Below are positions 26,710 through 36,615 of a stretch of DNA of 64,000 nt, one piece after another (the first letter of the stretch is position 1; every line of letters begins with the position of its first letter). The notes under the pieces are model-generated. The model worked only from the letters and a program-made list of their open reading frames with translations, did no database searches and was not told the DNA's origin. Origin of the DNA: JALORV01 sp963780715 (lineage in GTDB: Bacteria > Pseudomonadota > Gammaproteobacteria > Burkholderiales > Burkholderiaceae_F); NCBI GenBank assembly GCA_963780715.1, contig CAWADK010000007.1, forward strand, positions 1 through 64,000, given 5' to 3'. Both the position numbers and the translations under genes were made by a program.

Positions 26710-29700
26710 ATGCCGCACGCCCAATCTTCCGCCCTGCTGCAGCGACTTCGTCGCCTGCTGGATGCGCGCGCGGGTCGTGCCAGGCCGCCCGCTTCCGATG
26801 CCCGGGCAACGGCGCGCAACGACACCGGCTTCCATCCCATCGTGCTGCCCGGAGGCCACGCGCGCTTCCGCTCGATTGCGCTGCCGATGATCGGCGTGCT
26901 CGTGCTGGTTGCAAGCTGGGCGGTCGGTGTCAGCTACTACTTCCATCACCGCAGTTCGGCTGCGCTGTTCGTGGCAGAGCAGCGTTCGCGCGCCGAGCGC
27001 GGCGCGTCGACGGTGGAGGCCACGATCCTCGATGACTACCGCGGAGTCGAGCAGGCCGCGCGCAGGCTGGCCGAGCGTTCCGACCTGGTGGCGGCGCTCA
27101 ATGGCGCTGAAGCCGACGACGCAGTCCGCATGTGGGCGCAGCGCACGCGCCACCTCGGCGGTGAAATCGTCGCCGAGATCTACGACGCGCGCGGCCAGCT
27201 CATCGATCGAGTCGGTGATCCCGGTCGGTATCGCCTGACCGGTGCCGCCGAGGCCGAAGCCGTGCGCAAAGCCATCGCGGGCAACGAGTCCCTTGCGGCG
27301 GAAGAGTGGCTTGAAGGCCTGAACCTGCGCGCCGTCGTCCCGGTTCATTCCGGCGCGCGTGTCGTCGGCGTGGTCGCGGCGGAACAGCGGATCGGCGCCG
27401 AGTACATCACGCGTCTGGCGAGCCGCATCGGTCTCGACATCGGTCTGGTTGCGCGCGGGCGTGCACTCGCGGGGTCGGCCTCGGCGGACGACCCGCGCTG
27501 GCTCGACAAGATCGCAGATCGCGTCGCCCAGGGTGACGGCGGAGCCATCGCGCTGGACGGCGCGCGGGATGTTGCGCTCAGGCCGCTGGCTCTGCTGCCC
27601 GAACCCCTTGCCGTTGCCGTGCTGATGCCCAACGATCATGCCTACGGTGAACTGAGCGATTCGACCAACGCGTTTGCCACGGTCGTGCTGTTCACGATCC
27701 TGGCGACGATCGCGGCGGGCCTTTATCTGACACGCTACCTGATCGCACCGGTGAAGGAGCTGACGGAGCGGGCCGAAGAACTGTCGCGACGCTTTGCCGG
27801 CCGCCCCGCGGTCCGTCGCGGCGACGAACTCGATTCGCTGGTCGGCTCCTTCGAGGCGATGACCACCGCCCTGCTTTCGCACTCGGACCGACTGGCGCGT
27901 GCCCACAAGAGCGAACTGCAGAACAGCCTCGAGCTGCAGCACCAGTACGCGCAGATGCGCCTGCTGCGCGGTCTCGCAGCGGCTGCGAACGAGGGGGATT
28001 CGGTCGAGGAGACGCTCGAGCGGGCGCTTCGCGAGATTGGCGCGTACCTGGACTGGCCGCTCGGGCGCGTTGCGTTGCTGCAGGAAGGTGTCACCGCGAC
28101 GCCGCTGCCGCCTCGCTCGATCTGGTTCGCCCGCGACAGCGAACGCTTCGGCCTGTTCATCGATGTCAGCAACCGCGCGCCGATCATTCCATCGCCCGAC
28201 CATCTGATCGGGCGCGCCTACCTCTCCGGAACGCCGCATTGGGTGTCGGACCTGTCGCGCATGGCGAACTGGAACCGCCTGGTCGAGGCGCTGGATGCCG
28301 GGTTGCAGACAGGCATCGTCGTGCCGGTCATCGCGCGCGGCCACGTCACGGCGTTCATCGAGTTCTTCTGCGATCACCGCGTCGAGGCGACGACGGAGCA
28401 GCTCGAGTTGCTGGAGGCGATCAGCGCCGAGCTGTCGCGTGTGGCGGAGCGGCAGCGTGCGGAACGCGAGCTGCGCGAGCGCGAAGTCGAGGCGAGCCGT
28501 CTGGCGATGGTGGCATCGCGGACGGAGCAGATGGTGATGATCCTGGATACGTCCGGACGCATCCAGTGGGCCAACGACGCCTGCGCGCAGTTCTCCGGCT
28601 ACTCGCTGCAGGATGTGCGCGGCCGCGTCGCCCACACCCTGCTGCAGGGTCCCGACACGGACGCATCGACGATCGTGGCCATCGGCGAGGCCATAGCGCG
28701 CGGCGAGTCGTGCCGCGTCGAGTTCATTGCGTATACGCGCGATGGTGATGCACGGGTGCTCGAGGTCGAGGGCCAGCCGCTGCGCGACGAGCAGGGACGC
28801 TACTTCCAGTACGCGCTCATCAGCCCTGACATCACGGAGCGCAAGCGTACCGAGGCGGCGCTGCGTGAGAGCGCGGAGTACTTCAGGGCGCTGTTTGACG
28901 AGTCGCCGGTGGCGGCGGCCATCCAGGCTCCGGACTTCCGCATCGTCCGCGCCAACGCGGCTCACGCGCGGATGCTCGGCTACACGATCGACCAGGTGAT
29001 CGGCAAGGACCTGATCGCCTTTTGCCATCCGGAAGACGTGGACGCCGGCCATGCTGCCCGACGCGCGCAGCTCGAGCACGAGCGCGGCCCCGTCACCTTC
29101 GAACGACGCATGCTGACGGCCGACGGCAGCACGATCTGGGTACGCGGCCATGCGGTGCGCTTCAACGATGCCAGCGGCGAGCGCTACACGCTGACGATGC
29201 TGGAGAACATCACCGAGAGCAAGCAGATCGAGCGCGTGCTGCGTGAGGCCAAGGAGATCGCCGAGTCGGCCAGCCGCGCCAAGTCGCAGTTCCTGGCCAA
29301 CATGAGTCACGAGATCCGTACTCCGATGAACGGAGTGCTGGGGATGACGGAGCTGTTGCTGGGCACGGCGCTGTCCGACAAGCAGCGTCGCTTCGCCGAG
29401 TCGGTGTATCGCTCCGGCGAGGCACTGCTCGAGATCATCAACGACATCCTCGACTTCTCGAAGATCGAGGCCGGCCGCCTCGAACTGGAGGCGGTCGACT
29501 TCAACCTGCGGACGGTCGTCGAGGACGTGTTCGAGCTGCTGGCGCCGCGCGCGCACCAGAAGCGGCTGGAGCTCGCCTCGCGGATCGCCCCCGCGGTGCC
29601 CACGGCAGTGCGCGGCGACCCCATGCGGCTGCGCCAGGTGCTGACGAACCTCGTCGGCAATGCAATCAAGTTCACCGAGACCGGCGAGGTGGTGGTGTCG

Positions 29701-31275
29701 GTCGGCGTGACGGACGAGGTACTGGAAGGCGGTGCCCGCCGGGTCCAGTTCGAAGTCCGCGACAGCGGCATCGGCATGCGACCGGATGCGCTGGAGAAGC
29801 TCTTCACCGTTTTCATGCAGGCGGACCAGTCGATGTCGCGGCGCTACGGCGGCACCGGACTCGGTCTTGCCATCAGCAAGCAGCTTGTCGAGCTAATGGG
29901 TGGGTGCATTACCGCGGAAAGCCGGTTTGGCGAAGGCTCGGTGTTCCGCTTCGAGGTTCCGCTGGCTGCCAGCGCTGTCGACATGCTGCCGGTGGCCGTG
30001 GAGTCGGAACGCCTGCGTGGCCGGCGCGTGATCCTGGTCGAGGACAACCCGACCAACCGCAGCATCCTGGAGGCACAGCTGCGCAGCTTCGGCGTGGATG
30101 TTGCCACCGCGGACAACGGCTCGACGGCGCTCGAGCTGATGCGGGCTGCCGCACGCGCAGGAACGCCGTTCGAGGCCGCCGTCATCGACATGAAGATGCC
30201 GATCATGGACGGCCTGACGCTGGCGACCGAGATGCGGCGCGATCCGGACCTCGTCGATGTCCGCATGGTCATGCTGACTTCGCTCGGCAACGGCAACGAG
30301 GCACGGCAGGCCCACGAGATCGGGATCGAGTCCTACCTCACCAAGCCGGTTCGCCAGTCGGAACTGCTAGGCGCGCTGGGACAGGTGCTCCAGGCGGAAG
30401 CGACGCCAGCCCCCGCGCTGCTGACGGTGGCGCCCGGCCGGCGGGCGCGCGTGCTGGTGGTCGAGGACAACCTCGTCAACCAGGAGGTCGCACGCGCGAT
30501 GCTGGGTGAATTGGGCTGCACGATTCGCGTGGCGTCCGACGGCCGCGAGGCGCTGGCGGCCCTGCGTGACGAGGCCTTCGACCTCGTGTTCATGGACTGC
30601 CAGATGCCCGAGATGGATGGATTCGAGGCCGTGCGGCGCTTCCGTGCCTCGGCGGCCAACGGGTACGCGACCCGCAGTGACACGCCCGTCGTTGCCCTGA
30701 CTGCCAATGCGCTGGCGGGCGACGCCGAGCGCTGCCTCGCGGCTGGATTCAACGACTATCTCGCGAAGCCTGTACGGCGTGAGCAGCTGGACGCGGCGCT
30801 CGCCCGCTGGGCAGCGGATCACGACGCCGCAGCGCATCGGCACGAGACGTTGCCGATCGCGATTGAGGACCCGGAGTCGCCACAATCGCCCGTGGCTCCG
30901 GCGGCGCGTGTGATCGATCCGGCGATGATCGAGCTGATACGCGACATGGAGAGGCGCGGCTCGAACCGCCTGCTGGAGCGACTCGTCGCTACTTACATCA
31001 CCACGGCCCGGAAGCTGGTGGAGAAGGCTACCCACGCACTGAAGGCTGGTGATGCCGGAGCGCTGCAGCTTGCGGTTCACACGCTGAAGTCATCGAGCGC
31101 CAACCTGGGAGCCATTGAACTGTCACGGCGCTTTGCCGAGCTGGAGCGCCTGGCACGGAGCCGGGAACTGCAGGCGGCACAGGACGAGTGGAACGGCGTG
31201 CGCATCGAGTTCGAGCGTGCCGTGCAGGAGCTGTCTGACATCGTTGCCGCCGAAGAGGCGGTCACGTCGAGTTGA
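26710..31275 (+). CDS. BarA-like hybrid sensor histidine kinase (GAF-PAS-HisKA-REC-REC-HPt)
   Basis: From ATG 26710 the protein has 1,521 residues. In order: a transmembrane helix (MIGVLVLVASWAVGVSYYF), a periplasmic sensor domain, a second helix (VVLFTILATIAAGLYL), a HAMP region, a GAF-like domain, two PAS domains, HisKA (MSHEIRTPMNGVLG, about residue 865), HATPase (NLVGNAIKFTETG, GTGLGLAISKQL), receiver 1 (ILVEDNPTNRSIL, Asp in VIDMKMP), receiver 2 (VVEDNLVNQEV, Asp in FMDCQMP) and HPt (His in VHTLKSSSANLG, about residue 1457). This is a complete phosphorelay. It is probably co-transcribed with the GGDEF-EAL gene 7 bp downstream. Confidence 0.93.
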   Translation: MPHAQSSALLQRLRRLLDARAGRARPPASDARATARNDTGFHPIVLPGGHARFRSIALPMIGVLVLVASWAVGVSYYFHHRSSAALFVAEQRSRAERGASTVEATILDDYRGVEQAARRLAERSDLVAALNGAEADDAVRMWAQRTRHLGGEIVAEIYDARGQLIDRVGDPGRYRLTGAAEAEAVRKAIAGNESLAAEEWLEGLNLRAVVPVHSGARVVGVVAAEQRIGAEYITRLASRIGLDIGLVARGRALAGSASADDPRWLDKIADRVAQGDGGAIALDGARDVALRPLALLPEPLAVAVLMPNDHAYGELSDSTNAFATVVLFTILATIAAGLYLTRYLIAPVKELTERAEELSRRFAGRPAVRRGDELDSLVGSFEAMTTALLSHSDRLARAHKSELQNSLELQHQYAQMRLLRGLAAAANEGDSVEETLERALREIGAYLDWPLGRVALLQEGVTATPLPPRSIWFARDSERFGLFIDVSNRAPIIPSPDHLIGRAYLSGTPHWVSDLSRMANWNRLVEALDAGLQTGIVVPVIARGHVTAFIEFFCDHRVEATTEQLELLEAISAELSRVAERQRAERELREREVEASRLAMVASRTEQMVMILDTSGRIQWANDACAQFSGYSLQDVRGRVAHTLLQGPDTDASTIVAIGEAIARGESCRVEFIAYTRDGDARVLEVEGQPLRDEQGRYFQYALISPDITERKRTEAALRESAEYFRALFDESPVAAAIQAPDFRIVRANAAHARMLGYTIDQVIGKDLIAFCHPEDVDAGHAARRAQLEHERGPVTFERRMLTADGSTIWVRGHAVRFNDASGERYTLTMLENITESKQIERVLREAKEIAESASRAKSQFLANMSHEIRTPMNGVLGMTELLLGTALSDKQRRFAESVYRSGEALLEIINDILDFSKIEAGRLELEAVDFNLRTVVEDVFELLAPRAHQKRLELASRIAPAVPTAVRGDPMRLRQVLTNLVGNAIKFTETGEVVVSVGVTDEVLEGGARRVQFEVRDSGIGMRPDALEKLFTVFMQADQSMSRRYGGTGLGLAISKQLVELMGGCITAESRFGEGSVFRFEVPLAASAVDMLPVAVESERLRGRRVILVEDNPTNRSILEAQLRSFGVDVATADNGSTALELMRAAARAGTPFEAAVIDMKMPIMDGLTLATEMRRDPDLVDVRMVMLTSLGNGNEARQAHEIGIESYLTKPVRQSELLGALGQVLQAEATPAPALLTVAPGRRARVLVVEDNLVNQEVARAMLGELGCTIRVASDGREALAALRDEAFDLVFMDCQMPEMDGFEAVRRFRASAANGYATRSDTPVVALTANALAGDAERCLAAGFNDYLAKPVRREQLDAALARWAADHDAAAHRHETLPIAIEDPESPQSPVAPAARVIDPAMIELIRDMERRGSNRLLERLVATYITTARKLVEKATHALKAGDAGALQLAVHTLKSSSANLGAIELSRRFAELERLARSRELQAAQDEWNGVRIEFERAVQELSDIVAAEEAVTSS

Positions 31276-31282
31276 GGATCAA

Positions 31283-33790
31283 GTGCTGCTGATGAGCAAG
31301 GAAGCGCAGGTACCAGGCAAGCGAACCGACGAACCTCTCGAGGGTGGGCGCGAGGGGCAACGGGGCGACCTCGTGCTGCTGGTCGATGACGATCCGGTGG
31401 CACGTCTGCTGACGGCCTCCGCACTCGCGGAACGCCAGTGGCGAGTGATCGAGGCTGACGGAGGCGCAAGCGCGCTGGAGCTCTACAGCAACAACCAGCC
31501 GGACGTCGTCGTGCTCGATGCGCTGATGCCCGAGGTCGATGGCTTCATCACCTGCGAGCGCCTGCGGCGCCTGCCGGGCGGCGAGCACGTGCCGATCCTG
31601 ATGCTCACCGGGCTCGACGACGAGACATCGATCGCGCGGGCCTACGAGGCCGGCGCGACGGACTTTTTCGTCAAGAGCACCACACAGTGGACGCTGCTGT
31701 CGGAGCGCCTGCGGTACATGATCCGTGCCTCGCGCATGCGCGAGGAGCTCGCCGAGAGCCGGGCCAAGCTCAGCAAGGCGCAGCGCATCGCGCGGCTCGG
31801 CAGCTGGGAGTGGGACATCGCTGCGCGCAGGGTGAAGCTGTCCGAGGAGTGCTTCGCGATTGCCGGTCTCACGCACCAGGATGACGGCCTGGCCGACTGG
31901 TTCGTGTGGTCGCGCGTCGTCGAAGACGAGCGGGCTCGCATCGAGATGATGTTCCGGGAGGCGCTGGCAGCCAGCGGCCAGATGAACTTCGAGTGCCGCA
32001 TCTCGCGCCCCACCGGGCAGGTACGGGTCGTGCAGATCGAGGGCGAAGTCGATCGCGATGAAGCCGGTCGCGCCACCGCCGTGCACGGCGTGATCCAGGA
32101 CATCACCGAGCGCAAGCAGGCCGAGGACCAGATCCGGCAGCTGGCCAACTACGACAGCCTCACCGGGCTGCCGAATCGCCGCTTCTTCCGTGACCAGTTC
32201 CAGGCGGCATTGGAACGAGCGCGCTCGAGCGGCACAGCGGTGGGAATCCTGTTCATCGATCTCGATCGCTTCAAGCAGATCAATGACACGCTCGGTCACC
32301 AGGTCGGCGACCAGTTGCTGCGCGAGGTGGCCAAGCGCCTGTACCAGTGCGTGCGCGAGAACGACACCGTCGCCCGCGGCGCCGAGTCCAAGGGCGCGCT
32401 GCGCAACGGCCGGCCGCCGAGCATCGGTTCGGCGACCCGCAGCCTCGCGGCCGGCTCGCAGGCCGCCCCGGCGGCCGGCAGCGGCAACAGCGTCGCCCGC
32501 CTGGGTGGCGACGAGTTCACGATCCTGCTGACCGATCTGGCGGAACCGGGTGCGATCGAGGCCGTGGCCCAGCGTCTGCTCGAGACCATGCGCCGGCCGT
32601 TTTCGTTTTCCGGCCACGAACTGTTTGTCACGACGTCGATCGGCATGGCGACCTACCCGCTCGACGGCAACGATGTCGACACGCTGCTGCGCAAGGCCGA
32701 CATCGCGATGTACGCCGTCAAGGACAGCGGCCGCAACGGAGTCATGCGGTTTTCGACCGCGATGAACACCGCCACGGCCGAGCGCTGGCGCTTGGAAACG
32801 GCACTGCACCGCGCGCTGGAGCGCGAAGAACTGGTGATGTACTACCAGCCGAAGGTCAACGTCATCGACGGTGCGATCGTGGGCGCCGAGGCGCTGATGC
32901 GCTGGAAGCGCGGCGGCGAGCTGGTACCGCCGGGGGAGTTCATCGCGGTGGCGGAAGAGTCGGGACTGATCGTTCCGATCACCGAGTGGGCGGTGCGCGA
33001 AGTCTGCAAGCAGATGGTGGCGTGGTCGGAGGACGGCATGCCACCAATGCCTGTGTCGATAAACATCTCGGGCCGACATATCCAGCGCGCCAATCTGGTC
33101 GAGCCCGTGCAGGCGGCGCTGTCGGGCTTTCGCCTGGATGCGCATCTGCTGGAACTCGAGCTGACCGAGACGGTGCTGATGCAGAACCTCGGCCATGCAC
33201 TGCCGCTGCTGCAGGCCCTGAAGGAGCTTGGCGTAGCGATTTCGGTCGATGACTTCGGCACCGGCTATTCGTCGCTGTCATACCTGAAGAAACTGCCGAT
33301 CGACACGCTGAAGATCGACCGCTCCTTCGTGCGCGAGCTGGAAACGAGCGGCGACAATGCCGCGATCGTCGCGGCCATCATCGCGATGAGCAAGAGCCTC
33401 AAGCTGCGGGTCGTCGCCGAAGGTGTCGAGACGCAGGGCCAGATGAACCGGTTGTTCGAGCAGGGCTGCCAGCTGATGCAGGGGTTCCTGTTTTCCCCGG
33501 CCGTGCCCGGCAGCGACTTCCACGGCCTGATCCGCAATGCGTCCGGGCGACAGCACTGGCGCGTGCAGTTCGGCTTCCGTTCGGCGGCCGTGCAGCCGGC
33601 GGATGCGCTTGATTCCCATTCCAACGGACGCCGCTACGGCAGCAACAGTTCCGAATTCGTGGGCCCGCCGCGACCCCCTGCCGAAGGGTCGCAGGACACT
33701 CTGCGTGCCGTCGGTGATACCGGTGAGCGTGGCGGCGAGCGCGATCGGGCGCTCAAGTGGGCCACGCGGTTCGTCGGACGCGACGGCTAG
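31283..33790 (+). CDS. REC-PAS-GGDEF-EAL cyclic-di-GMP protein with an interrupted I-site
   Basis: The product has about 835 residues from GTG 31283 (GAGG 5 bases upstream); ATG 31292 is an alternative. Receiver: LLVDDDPVA, Asp in VVVLDALMP, Lys in FFVKSTTQ. Then a PAS domain (LGSWEWDIAARRVKLSEE), GGDEF (DSLTGLPNRRFF, IDLDRFKQINDTLGHQ, LGGDEF) and EAL (EALMRWKRGG, SINISGRHI, DDFGTGYSSLSYLKKLP, AEGVETQ). Both catalytic motifs are intact, so synthesis and breakdown are both possible. A 41-residue insertion separates RxxD (REND) from LGGDEF. The gene follows the hybrid kinase, which may phosphorylate it. The last 80 residues are low-complexity. Confidence 0.93.
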   Translation: MLLMSKEAQVPGKRTDEPLEGGREGQRGDLVLLVDDDPVARLLTASALAERQWRVIEADGGASALELYSNNQPDVVVLDALMPEVDGFITCERLRRLPGGEHVPILMLTGLDDETSIARAYEAGATDFFVKSTTQWTLLSERLRYMIRASRMREELAESRAKLSKAQRIARLGSWEWDIAARRVKLSEECFAIAGLTHQDDGLADWFVWSRVVEDERARIEMMFREALAASGQMNFECRISRPTGQVRVVQIEGEVDRDEAGRATAVHGVIQDITERKQAEDQIRQLANYDSLTGLPNRRFFRDQFQAALERARSSGTAVGILFIDLDRFKQINDTLGHQVGDQLLREVAKRLYQCVRENDTVARGAESKGALRNGRPPSIGSATRSLAAGSQAAPAAGSGNSVARLGGDEFTILLTDLAEPGAIEAVAQRLLETMRRPFSFSGHELFVTTSIGMATYPLDGNDVDTLLRKADIAMYAVKDSGRNGVMRFSTAMNTATAERWRLETALHRALEREELVMYYQPKVNVIDGAIVGAEALMRWKRGGELVPPGEFIAVAEESGLIVPITEWAVREVCKQMVAWSEDGMPPMPVSINISGRHIQRANLVEPVQAALSGFRLDAHLLELELTETVLMQNLGHALPLLQALKELGVAISVDDFGTGYSSLSYLKKLPIDTLKIDRSFVRELETSGDNAAIVAAIIAMSKSLKLRVVAEGVETQGQMNRLFEQGCQLMQGFLFSPAVPGSDFHGLIRNASGRQHWRVQFGFRSAAVQPADALDSHSNGRRYGSNSSEFVGPPRPPAEGSQDTLRAVGDTGERGGERDRALKWATRFVGRDG

Positions 33791-33823
33791 CCATCGGCGG
33801 CGCGCTGTATCAGCGCCGCCTCC

Positions 33824-34465
33824 TTACTCGACGAGCCCGTGCTTGATCGCGTAGTGGGTCAATTCGGCGTTGTTGCTCATGCCCATTTTTTCCAGGATCC
33901 GTGCGCGATACACGCTCACGGTCTTCGGGCTGAGCGCCAGTTCCTCGGCGATGTCGGACAGGCGCTTGCCGGAGGCCATCAGCTTCAGCGTCTGGAATTC
34001 GCGGTCTGAAAGCTTCTCGTGCGGCGCGACGGTTTCTTCGGGGGCGCTCAGGTTCTCGATCAGCGCCTGCGCGATCTCCGGCGTCACGTACTTCTTGCCA
34101 GCGATCACCATGGTCAGCGCTTCGAGCAGCTTGTCGGGCGCGCTCCCCTTGTTGAGGTAACCGAACGCGCCGGCGCGGAACGCGCGCACCGCGTATTGAT
34201 CCTCGGGGTACATGCTGACCATCAGCGCCTTCAGGCGCGGATACTCCTCGCGCAGCGCCTTCAGGATCTCGATGCCGTTCTTGCCCGGCAGTCCGACATC
34301 CATCACCAGCACGTCCGGTTCGCCGTGCTTTTTCAGTTCCGCGCGCAACTGGCCGTAGTCAGCCGCTTCGGCGACGATCTGCACGTCTGGGTGTTCCGAG
34401 AGGACCTGGACGATGCCGCGACGCACGATCGCATGGTCATCGACGACGATCAGCCTAACCGGCAT
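33824..34465 (-). CDS. LuxR/NarL-type response regulator
   Basis: The 213-residue protein has a receiver domain (IVVDDHAIVRRG, acceptor Asp in VLVMDVGLPGKNG, Lys in YLNKGSAPDK) and a C-terminal LuxR helix-turn-helix (LSDREFQTLKLMASGKRLSD, then LSPKTVSVYRARILEKMGM). The layout is that of UvrY/GacA-like regulators. Its ATG overlaps the last codons of the upstream REC-kinase gene by 11 nt, so the pair is translationally coupled and is probably a cognate two-component system. Confidence 0.93.
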   Translation of the reverse strand: MPVRLIVVDDHAIVRRGIVQVLSEHPDVQIVAEAADYGQLRAELKKHGEPDVLVMDVGLPGKNGIEILKALREEYPRLKALMVSMYPEDQYAVRAFRAGAFGYLNKGSAPDKLLEALTMVIAGKKYVTPEIAQALIENLSAPEETVAPHEKLSDREFQTLKLMASGKRLSDIAEELALSPKTVSVYRARILEKMGMSNNAELTHYAIKHGLVE

Positions 34466-35598
34466 CGGGTCCTCCAGTGGCGGGCGCCGTCGCGCGCGGT
34501 CGCGCTGGCGGCAGCGGTGGGATCGAGAACATCACGGTCGTGCCGCGCCCCGGCGAGGTCGAGACCTCGGCCCAGCCGTCGAGCCCGCGCGCGCGCTCGA
34601 GCAGGCCACGCACGCCGAATCCCGGTGTGACGGACAGGCTGTCCACCTCGAATCCGACGCCATCGTCGGCGATCTCGAGCGTGACTTCATCCTCGAGCGC
34701 GAATAACTGCACGTGCACGGCATGTGCGCCCGCGTGCTTGCGTACATTCGTCAGCGCTTCCTGGGCGACGCGGTAGAGCGCCGCGGCGCGATCGGGAGCG
34801 ATCTCGAACTCATCGCGATTGCTGCGGAAATCGATCGGCAGGCCGGTGCGTTCGCCGAAGCCGCGTGCGAGCCACTCGAGCGCCGCCACGAGGCCGGCGT
34901 CCAGCACAGCCGGCCGCAATGCGTGCTGGATGCGGTGCGTGGCGACGACGGCCGACTCGAGCAACTGCTGGATCGCACCGAGCCGTTCGGTGTGCCGAGG
35001 CTCGCTGCCGAGCTCGCGCGCAAGCCGCACGACTTCGAACTTCAGCGCGGTCAGCGCGCCGCCGATGTCATCGTGGATCTCCTGCGCGATCGCTCGACGT
35101 TCGTCCTCCTTGGCGCGCTCCAGGTGCTGAGTCAGCGCGTGCAGCTTGCGTTCGCTTTCGACCAGCGCCTCCGCCGCACCGCGTGCTTCGCGCCGCGTGC
35201 GCGCCGCCTGCAGGCTGTGCTGCAGGGCCGAGGCGACACGGAACATGCGTGTCTTGAGGACGAAGTCGTCGGCACCGGCGTGCAGCGAGGCGACGGCGAG
35301 TTCCTCCGACATCTCGCCCGAGAGCACGATGACGGGGATGTCGGGATCAAAGGCTTTCGCGACCTTCAGCGATGCAAACGAGTCGAAGCGCGGCAGATTG
35401 TGATCGGTGATCACGGCATCGACCAGGACCCTGCGCGAAGGCTTCGCGCATGCCCGGCTCGTCCTCGACACGCACGGCGCGCGGGCGCAGGCCTTCACGC
35501 ATCAGCATGGCCAGCAGCAGTTCATAGTCGAGTTCCGAATCCTCGACGACGATCAGGCGCGGGGCAGCGGGATCACTGGTGTTCACGGTGGCAGGCAT
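34455..35598 (-). CDS. REC-linked sensor histidine kinase (HisKA_3), split by a +1 frameshift
   Basis: Two frames join into one 380-residue protein. The start is ATG 35598 (MPATVNTSDPAAPRLIVVED), which reads a receiver domain up to MREAFAQGP and then continues in the +1 frame with VDAVITDHNLPRFDSFASLK, the phospho-acceptor segment of the same receiver. After a coiled linker come HisKA_3 (ERRAIAQEIHDDIGGALTAL) and HATPase (QEALTNVRKHAGAHAV, DDGVGFEVDS). The junction is best placed after CCT at 35427-35425, skipping one base. The 3' end overlaps the LuxR regulator start. The receiver is intact only if the shift occurs. Confidence 0.82.
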
Positions 35599-35730
35599 TG
35601 TCGCGGATTTGGCGGCGGGGATGCATGACGGTACGCGGAGCAGGGCTCGATGCTGGTTCGAAAAGCGGCGGCTTCGCCGTGCTGGCGTTGCGCCGTGTGG
35701 AGACTGTGCGCCACCGACTAAACTTCGCCC

Positions 35731-36149
35731 TGCAAAGTCCGCCGGACGATCGCGTCACCGCTCGCGCAGTGCCGAGGAAAGTCCGGACTCCATAGAGCGA
35801 CGTAGCAGGTAACGCCTGCCCACCGTGAGGTGAGGATCAGAGCAACAGAGACGAGTCGACCGGCTGGGGGCGCGCGCAGCGTGCCCCAAAGTCCCGATAG
35901 GCAGGGCCGCTGCAGAGTGGAACTGCTGAGGGTGCGGCGCGCAAGCGACGTGCCCGACGAGGCGAAGCCGAGTCGGGTGAAACGGGCAATCTCTACGTGG
36001 AGCAACACCAAATAGGCGGCCGGTGATCCTGCTCGGGGAGGCCGCGGGTAGGTGGCATGAGCCAGGCAGCGATGCCTGGCCCAGAGGAATGATCGTCGCG
36101 GCGCCCGCGAGGGCGCTGAACAGAATCCGGCTTACAGGCGGACTTTGCA
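35731..36149 (+). ncRNA. rnpB: RNase P RNA (class A)
   Basis: The 5' end TGCAAAGTCCGCC pairs with the 3' end GGCGGACTTTGCA, closing helix P1. Universally conserved segments are present in order: GAGGAAAGTCCGGACTCC near 35773 (P4 5' strand region), GGTAACGCC, AGAGCAACAGAGA, and ACAGAATCCGGCTTACAG near the 3' end (P4 3' strand region). The length of about 419 nt fits a betaproteobacterial class-A RNA. TTTTCG follows the 3' end. The RNA is the catalytic subunit that trims tRNA 5' leaders. Confidence 0.96.
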
Positions 36150-36508
36150 TTTTCGCGCACGCGCGATCGCGCATGCGCCTGTCTTCTTCGATTCATGAGT
36201 GCGGCCGCCCGGCGCGAGCGATTGACGTTCGCTATCGACGTACCGACTCACCGGAAAATCGAACAAAAGCATTTGCCACAGCGATAGTTTTTGTCGATCG
36301 ATTTTCGCTTGACGGGCGTTGAGTCGCTCGCAACGAAGAGACGGGCGCCGCGGGCGGACGAGCCATGCTCCGCGGTCGCGAATCATCATGAGATTTCACT
36401 TGCAGTAGGCTCGCTAAGCCATTCAATTGGCACGAAATTTCGTCGCGATTTTGTCTGAACTTCGCGTCCTAAGTGCTTGTTGTCATTGGAAAATCCGCTG
36501 CATTTCCC

Positions 36509-36536
36509 TTGACCCACAGGAAATCGGTGCGATAGA
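36509..36536 (+). promoter_or_regulatory. Candidate sigma-70 promoter of the dcw cluster (Pmra)
   Basis: TTGACC at 36509-36514 and GATAGA at 36531-36536 are 16 bases apart, about 75 bases before mraZ. The -10 is imperfect but directly abuts the MraZ boxes, as expected for autoregulation. Confidence 0.55.
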
Positions 36537-36537
36537 G

Positions 36538-36572
36538 TGGCGACCCGTGTGAAATAGTGGGAGACAGTGGGC
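36538..36572 (+). promoter_or_regulatory. MraZ operator: four TGG-type boxes at 10-bp spacing
   Basis: TGGCG (36538), TGTGA (36548), TGGGA (36558) and TGGGC (36568) repeat every 10 bp with 5-bp spacers. This is the arrangement recognised by MraZ (TGGGN direct repeats) in other bacteria. The last two boxes are perfect. It lies just downstream of the candidate -10 and 44 bp before the mraZ start, so MraZ should repress its own operon. Confidence 0.72.
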
Positions 36573-36615
36573 TAGTTAGTGTTCGCTTCGCCTTTGGGCG
36601 CGGCGACATGTGTCC

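Noticed and set aside
26662..29556. 964-codon open frame antisense to the hybrid kinase
   Set aside because: Composition-driven shadow; the plus strand carries the full kinase domain set.
31262..33196. 644-codon open frame antisense to the GGDEF-EAL gene
   Set aside because: Shadow of an intact multi-domain gene; no domain of its own.
35731..36149. Protein-coding frames across rnpB
   Set aside because: The sequence has the conserved RNase P core and P1 pairing; the frames are incidental.
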